From assembly GCA_958296345.1 (NCBI GenBank), contig CATQIJ010000019.1, positions 1-40,314 on the forward strand: a stretch of 40,314 nt of DNA. Direction: 5' to 3'. The position numbers and the translations under genes were made by a program. This stretch comes from an uncultured Rhizobiaceae bacterium (lineage in GTDB: Bacteria; Pseudomonadota; Alphaproteobacteria; Rhizobiales; Rhizobiaceae). The notes under the pieces are model-generated. The model was not told the origin of the DNA. It did not search any database and was given only the letters and a program-made list of their open reading frames with translations. Within the stretch, counting starts at the first letter, position 1, and every line of letters starts with the position of its first letter. Shown here one piece after another: positions 36,650-40,314 of the stretch.

Positions 36650-37098
36650 TTAAACCCCCGTTGAGCCAAACCACCAGAGCCACGATCGGTTTCGCCAGCA
36701 AGCGAACTTTCAGTAATTTCAACTTGTATTACAGGTGCAATCACCATTTGAGCGATGCGCATTCCGCGTTCTATTTTGAATGTCTTTTCACCGTGATTTA
36801 TTAAAAGCACCATTACTTCACCGCGATAATCCACGTCAATTGTGCCTGGAGTGTTTAGACAAGTAATCCCATTTTTATAGGCTAGACCAGAACGGGGGCG
36901 GATTTGCCCTTCGTGGCCTTTTGGTATTTCCATAACGAGACCCGTTGGCACAAGAATACGCTTGCTTATTTTTAAAATCAGCGGCTCATTTTCAGGAACA
37001 GCTGCACGTAAGTCCATGCCTGCTGCATCTTGCGTTTCATACGAGGGAAGTTCCAGCCCCTCAGCGTGAGGCATTCTAATTAAGTTTAATGTACTCAT
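36650..37098 (-). CDS. dut: dUTP diphosphatase, frameshifted at motif V
   Basis: Hydrolyses dUTP to dUMP as a trimer, keeping uracil out of DNA. Motif I is [34 protein letters not shown] and [12 protein letters not shown]. Motif V should be RGxGGFGSTG, but the frame reads [11 protein letters not shown] and runs to 36628. Adding one base to AAA at 36668-36670 restores GGFGSTGV and a stop at 36650. The normal length is then about 149 aa. It overlaps the VOC gene stop by four bases. Confidence 0.92.
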
Positions 37099-37496
37099 CT
37101 TGGATCATACGCAAATTCTAGGCGGTTGCCGCCTGGTTTATTAATGAAAAAATGTACTTTTGGTCCTGCACCTGAAAACTCTGGTGAGCATTCAACATTC
37201 ACACCAGGCCAGTCTTTAATTTTAGCAAACGCATCGTTCAGTGCTTCTTCGGTAGGGATTTTAAAAGCTACGTGATGCAGGCCAATATTGGTTTTGCGAT
37301 TAAAACTTATAGGCGTATCTGTTTGAGCTTGCCAAATGGTCAGCACTGAATTTCCATCAGAAATAAACTTTGATGGATAATCAGGTTTTCCGCCAACCTC
37401 TTTCCAGCCTAGGCATTCGGTAAAAAAAGAAATCGTTTTATCCAAGTCAGAAACAGTTAAGCTAAGGTGGTCAATTCCAAGAGTAAGTGGGGTCAT
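37095..37496 (-). CDS. VOC-family (glyoxalase/dioxygenase fold) protein
   Basis: A 133-residue vicinal-oxygen-chelate protein. [19 protein letters not shown] is the first beta-alpha-beta unit with its His; [17 protein letters not shown] is the second; [10 protein letters not shown] ends with the metal Glu. ATG 37496 is chosen because GGAG sits 6 bp upstream; ATG 37508 is the alternative. The substrate is unknown. It lies between coaBC and dut, and the stop overlaps the dut ATG. Confidence 0.82.
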   Translation of the reverse strand: MTPLTLGIDHLSLTVSDLDKTISFFTECLGWKEVGGKPDYPSKFISDGNSVLTIWQAQTDTPISFNRKTNIGLHHVAFKIPTEEALNDAFAKIKDWPGVNVECSPEFSGAGPKVHFFINKPGGNRLEFAYDPR

Positions 37497-37519
37497 AGAA
37501 TGCTCCATTTCGTGAATGA

Positions 37520-38830
37520 TTATATGTCTACTGTTTCAATGATGAAATGTTTAATAATCTCATCGACAAGTTTTTGCGCTACGCCACTCTTGTCCATTTC
37601 AGGCCAATCTTCAATGCCAGAGTTGCTTAATCGTTTCACTGTGTTCTTGTCGCCGCCCATAACGCCACCTTCAGGCGAAACATCGTTAGCAATAATCCAA
37701 TCAGCGTTTTTACTTTTCAGTTTAGCCTTTGCGTGTTTTTCAAGGTTTTCTGTTTCAGCAGCAAAGCCAACAAGAAGCGCAGGGCGTTTTTTATGATGGC
37801 CAAGGCCTTTTAGAATGTCTGGATTTTCCGTTAGCTTGAGTGAAGAAGGGCCTTTGCCATTATCTTTCTTCATCTTCTCATCAGCCTCATCAACCGAGCG
37901 CCAATCTGCAACAGCTGCCACCATCACAGCAATATCTGCTGGTAAGGCAGTTTCTACAGCCTTTTGCATTTCACGCGCCGTTTGAATATGTATGACTTCG
38001 CAATTTTGAGGCGCAGGAATGTCGACGGGCCCAGAGACCAAAATCACTTCTGCCCCTGCTTGGGCTAAGGCGTGAGCAATCGCATGACCCTGTTTGCCTG
38101 ATGAACGGTTAGCGATGTAGCGCACAGGGTCAATTGGTTCATGGGTTGGGCCAGAGGTAACAATTGCACGTTTCCCAGCAAGGGGTTTTGGAGTGTTGTC
38201 AGGAACAAGTAAGTTTCCAATACTGCCGACAATCTCCATTGGTTCTGCCATGCGGCCATAGCCGGCTTCACCACTCTCAGCCATTTCACCCGCATTAGGA
38301 CCAATAAAATGGATGCCGTCGCTGTGCAGTGTTTTTATATTCCGCTGCGTTGCTGGATGCGACCACATTTGAGGATTCATGGCTGGAGCAATCAGAACTG
38401 GCTTGTTCGTTGCTAATAAAACGGTTGAAGCAAGATCATTCGCGTGGCCTTGCGCCATTTTTGCCATGAGGTCAGCAGTTGCAGGAGCCACTACAATGAG
38501 GTCAGCTTCACGCGAAAGTCTGATGTGACCAATATCGTGTTCATCGTCACGATTAAAAAGCTCCGTAAAAACCTTGTCATTGGCAATCGCAGAAACGGAT
38601 AACGGTGTGATAAATTCTTGTGCCGCTTTTGTCATAACAGGGCGAACTAAAGCGCCGCATTCTCGTAATCTGCGAATTAGATTAAGGCATTTATAAGCTG
38701 CGATGCCGCCCCCTATAATAAGAAGAATACGCTTATTTTTCAGGTTTAAAGAGTGTAAACTTACATCCTGTTCTTGATGAAGACTTGCTGGCTGAGGTTT
38801 TAATTCAGCAGGGGGGGTGTTTTTTTGCAT
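37520..38830 (-). CDS. coaBC: Bifunctional phosphopantothenoylcysteine decarboxylase / phosphopantothenate-cysteine ligase
   Basis: Two consecutive steps of coenzyme A synthesis. The CoaC half begins RILLIIGGGIAAYKCLNLIRR and has VLIAPAMNPQMWSHPATQRN, with the active-site motif GYGRM. The CoaB half has AIVTSGPTHEPIDPVRYIANRSSGKQG (read as two adjacent motifs) and KLTENPDIL. No normal start lies near the domain. ATG 38830 and ATG 38872 both fall inside the RHH gene in another frame. A one-base change in the A7/C7 runs at 38811-38825 would fuse the two frames, giving one protein from 38942. Confidence 0.92.
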   Translation of the reverse strand: MQKNTPPAELKPQPASLHQEQDVSLHSLNLKNKRILLIIGGGIAAYKCLNLIRRLRECGALVRPVMTKAAQEFITPLSVSAIANDKVFTELFNRDDEHDIGHIRLSREADLIVVAPATADLMAKMAQGHANDLASTVLLATNKPVLIAPAMNPQMWSHPATQRNIKTLHSDGIHFIGPNAGEMAESGEAGYGRMAEPMEIVGSIGNLLVPDNTPKPLAGKRAIVTSGPTHEPIDPVRYIANRSSGKQGHAIAHALAQAGAEVILVSGPVDIPAPQNCEVIHIQTAREMQKAVETALPADIAVMVAAVADWRSVDEADEKMKKDNGKGPSSLKLTENPDILKGLGHHKKRPALLVGFAAETENLEKHAKAKLKSKNADWIIANDVSPEGGVMGGDKNTVKRLSNSGIEDWPEMDKSGVAQKLVDEIIKHFIIETVDI

Positions 38831-38942
38831 CGCCAAGAAGCAGCCGTGCTTCTTCCTCCATAGAGTTTCCATTTTTCGCCGCCCGTTCCCGAAGCGCTTG
38901 CTTGGTTTTTTCGTCTAAATTTCGTATCGTAATGCTGGCCAT
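38805..38942 (-). CDS. Ribbon-helix-helix protein (FitA-like antitoxin domain), possibly fused to CoaBC
   Basis: A 45-residue protein beginning MASITIRNLDEKTKQALRER and continuing AAKNGNSMEEEARLLL, a standard FitA/Arc-type RHH DNA-binding fold. No PIN-domain toxin follows. It ends KKHPPC in an A7/C7 tract. Its frame joins that of CoaBC if one base is removed there, through KKHPPAELKPQPA. So it is either a short DNA-binding protein or the N-terminus of a fused CoaBC. ATG at 38942 is used because the conserved fold starts there. Confidence 0.7.
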   Translation of the reverse strand: MASITIRNLDEKTKQALRERAAKNGNSMEEEARLLLGDAKKHPPC

Positions 38943-39147
38943 TATACGTCCATGTGATTGCATTGATATCAAATATAGTAATAAAATGATTGCATTGCGG
39001 TCAATACAAAAGTCTTGTATTTGCCACAATTTACGTGTAATGCGTATGTACCTGATATTTTGCCGAACTACTGACTAGTCTTGCGCATTCATAAATTGAA
39101 CCGCGCCTACCACGATTACTTCCCAAAATTGACGACAACGACGCTTT

Positions 39148-39163
39148 CACTCAATACCGAGTG
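39148..39163 (+). promoter_or_regulatory. Leader hairpin of the cold-shock gene
   Basis: CACTC and GAGTG flank AATACC, about 30 bp before the start. Cold-shock mRNAs often carry structured leaders that change with temperature; the link is inferred. Confidence 0.35.
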
Positions 39164-39192
39164 TAACGTTTTATTTAAAAAGGAAAATACTC

Positions 39193-39402
39193 GTGACTAA
39201 TGGCACAGTAAAATTTTATAACGACCAAAAAGGTTTTGGTTTCATTCAACCTGAAGACGGCGGAACAGACGTATTCGTACATGCTACAGCTCTAGAGCGT
39301 GCAGGCATGTCAGGTCTTTCTGAAGGCCAAAAAGTTGCTTTCACAACAGCTGTAGACCAACGTTCAGGCAAAACAGCAGTGGACACAATCCAAGCTGCAT
39401 AA
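39193..39402 (+). CDS. Cold-shock domain protein (CspA family)
   Basis: A 69-residue single-stranded nucleic acid-binding protein. RNP1 is KGFGFIQ and RNP2 is DVFVHAT; TVKFYNDQ and FTTAVDQRSGKTAVD complete the five-strand barrel. GTG 39193 is preferred because AAGGA lies 9 bp upstream; no ATG is available before the fold. A strong terminator follows, so it is monocistronic. Which paralogue it is cannot be told. Confidence 0.95.
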   Translation: MTNGTVKFYNDQKGFGFIQPEDGGTDVFVHATALERAGMSGLSEGQKVAFTTAVDQRSGKTAVDTIQAA

Positions 39403-39430
39403 TTCTTCTTTTGAAGATTAAGAGACGATC

Positions 39431-39455
39431 AAGGGTGGCTTTGCTGCCCTTTTTT
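39431..39455 (+). terminator. Terminator of the cold-shock gene
   Basis: AAGGGTGGC pairs with GCTGCCCTT (two G-T pairs) around a TTT loop, with T continuing to 39455. Confidence 0.9.
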
Positions 39456-39465
39456 ATTGAATAAT

Positions 39466-39488
39466 TTCCCCTTCTCCCACAAGGGGAG
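39466..39488. repeat. Palindromic intergenic repeat
   Basis: TTCCCCTT (39466-39473) and AAGGGGAG (39481-39488) flank CTCCCAC. This C-rich palindrome, often seen as CTCCCCTTGTGGGAG on the other strand, is a common dispersed repeat in proteobacterial genomes (recalled, not searched). Confidence 0.5.
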
Positions 39489-39489
39489 A

Positions 39490-40054
39490 GGAAAAGTCGT
39501 GTGTTTACATTCATTCGCCCATTGCTGAACTGTGGTGTCCATTTTTCCTTTTCCGATTAGGCATCTGCCTTATCGTCCGTTCACGGGCAAGCGTTTTGGC
39601 TAAACGCCAAAGTCTTACCCTGCTACGGAGGGAGCACAAACATGCGGATTCCTCAGTTTAGAACCTCTAATGTTTATAGTTGTGGCTCTCAACTGAGAAC
39701 TCCACGCAGAGATTTTGAGTACCGCCTCACGGGATAAATCGCGCGGGATCAGTCTTCGAGGTGAGATTGCGCCCGACACGCAACCATGACCGTTTTCATT
39801 TCATCTCACCATGTTCAAACAGTTCCCCATCCAAACACCCAAGAACAACAACGCACCGCTCTGCTTTCGCTCATTCCACGGAACACGTCGGTCATGAGCC
39901 GCCGTTTGCCGAAACAAGTAATACAAGGATTATGGAGCTAGTATGGAAAGTGGGGAAAAGTTTTTTGGGAAATTATTTATTCAATGGCAGTTATGTGCCA
40001 GAAGCTACAAAGTTTAGAAAATGCCTTATGGCCGTAAAGAGCCCTACCTCACCA
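39490..40054. other. Hairpin-rich region without a convincing gene
   Basis: No reading frame here looks like a protein. Several stems occur: AGGCA/TGCCT (39559-39570), CCGT/ACGG (39577-39586), two competing stems GCGTTT/AAACGC and TTTGGC/GCCAAA (39591-39611), and GGTGAGAT/ATCTCACC (39760-39767, 39803-39810) enclosing a TTGCG/CGCAA stem. The composition is more GC-rich than the surrounding spacers. A structured RNA is possible; it does not match tmRNA, RNase P, SRP RNA or a riboswitch that I recognise. Confidence 0.4.
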
Positions 40055-40314
40055 TTAATGAGAACGACAAGAAAGTTCGTCCGGGAACAGTGAGTATTCT
40101 TGTGGCGATATAACAAGATCGGAACCCAATTTGGGTAATTCTGCAGCCATTAGTGCTTTCAATTTTTCACTGGTTATTCGTCTTTTTACACCCAGAATTA
40201 TTATAGTTCTTTGAAGTAATTCTTCAGTTGTATTTTCCTCGGTTGGACTCTCGTTATATCCAAAGGAACAAGAATAGATTGTTTTTTTGGCTTCACCTTT
40301 CGGCTTCACCGTTC
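40055..40314 (-). CDS. Unrecognised protein, C-terminal part (runs off the window)
   Basis: An open frame on the minus strand that continues past the right edge; 84 or more codons. It contains a basic segment (KPKGEAKKT, from a repeated GGTGAAGCC unit), then VKRRITSEKLKALMAAELPK and SPQEYSLFPDEL. No family is recognised. It may be a genuine gene end or chance; the helical, charged composition is moderately protein-like. Confidence 0.35.
   Translation of the reverse strand, partial: TVKPKGEAKKTIYSCSFGYNESPTEENTTEELLQRTIIILGVKRRITSEKLKALMAAELPKLGSDLVISPQEYSLFPDELSCRSH

Noticed and set aside
38805..38942. Toxin-antitoxin pair
   Set aside because: An RHH antitoxin-like domain is present but no PIN or other toxin gene lies next to it.
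39490..39900. Alphaproteobacterial tmRNA, RNase P RNA or 6S RNA
   Set aside because: No tag peptide coding segment, T-loop, GAGGAAAGUC core or other invariant block was found by eye.
39761..40093. 110-codon open frame near the right edge
   Set aside because: Composition (His, Thr, Pro, Arg mixed) is not protein-like and it covers strong inverted repeats; a non-coding region is more likely.
40021..40113. 30-codon plus-strand frame reading MPYGRKEPYLTINENDKK
   Set aside because: It looks somewhat protein-like but is very short, lacks a ribosome site and overlaps the minus-strand frame.
1..40314. CRISPR array, prophage or integrative element
   Set aside because: No spaced repeats, integrase, transposase, tRNA attachment site or phage gene was seen.

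Overview
The window looks like a chromosomal segment of a low-GC (roughly 40-43 %, judged by eye) alphaproteobacterium of the order Hyphomicrobiales (Rhizobiales). The gene order (trpS, usp, nfu, tsaB, rimI, fur, plsC, miaB, phoH, ybeY, corC, lnt, XRE regulator, metK, trmB; rimP, nusA, ylxR, infB, rbfA, truB; rpsO, pnp, rsmC; fabA-fabB-fabI opposite irr) is the rhizobial housekeeping order, and an Irr-type regulator beside fabA is a strong marker of the group. No tRNA, rRNA, CRISPR array, insertion sequence or prophage gene was seen.

Layout. 1-12148: a nearly continuous plus-strand block for Fe-S delivery (nfu), tRNA modification (tsaB, miaB, trmB), rRNA maturation (ybeY, phoH), envelope synthesis (plsC, lnt), metal regulation (fur) and S-adenosylmethionine synthesis (metK). 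12166-17100: an accessory block inserted where relatives usually have trmB next to rimP. It holds an agmatinase-family ureohydrolase, a small conserved protein, arfB, a small secreted gluzincin-type metallopeptidase, and a minus-strand operon of a D-amino-acid dehydrogenase (dadA) and a Tat-exported agmatine-deiminase-family enzyme. That operon sits behind a tandem glycine riboswitch, which ties guanidino-compound and amino-acid breakdown to glycine. 17200-24731: the transcription/translation operon rimP-nusA-ylxR-infB-(YcxB-like)-rbfA-truB, with a terminator-like hairpin in its leader. 24740-26518: a second inserted pair, a DUF6159-type membrane protein and a YafK-like L,D-transpeptidase lacking its expected catalytic Cys. 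26875-30574: rpsO, pnp and an rsmC-like gene. 30575-33210: the minus-strand unsaturated fatty acid operon fabA-fabB-fabI, divergent from irr. 33891-38942: an SH3 protein, a 2-hydroxyacid dehydrogenase, a PfkB kinase, dut, a VOC protein, coaBC and a ribbon-helix-helix protein. 39193-39402: a cold-shock protein, followed by about 600 bp of hairpin-rich DNA without a convincing gene and a partial minus-strand reading frame at the right edge.

Quality warning. At least nine apparent one-base indels, mostly in short homopolymers, break genes that should be intact: trpS end, nfu, miaB, the agmatine deiminase, DUF6159, fabB, PfkB (two) and dut, with a possible tenth between the RHH protein and coaBC. 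Several of these genes are normally essential, so sequencing error is the likeliest explanation. Some single-residue oddities (His to Arg in the dehydrogenase, Cys to Tyr in the L,D-transpeptidase) deserve the same caution. Full gene spans are given, with the break point stated in each entry.
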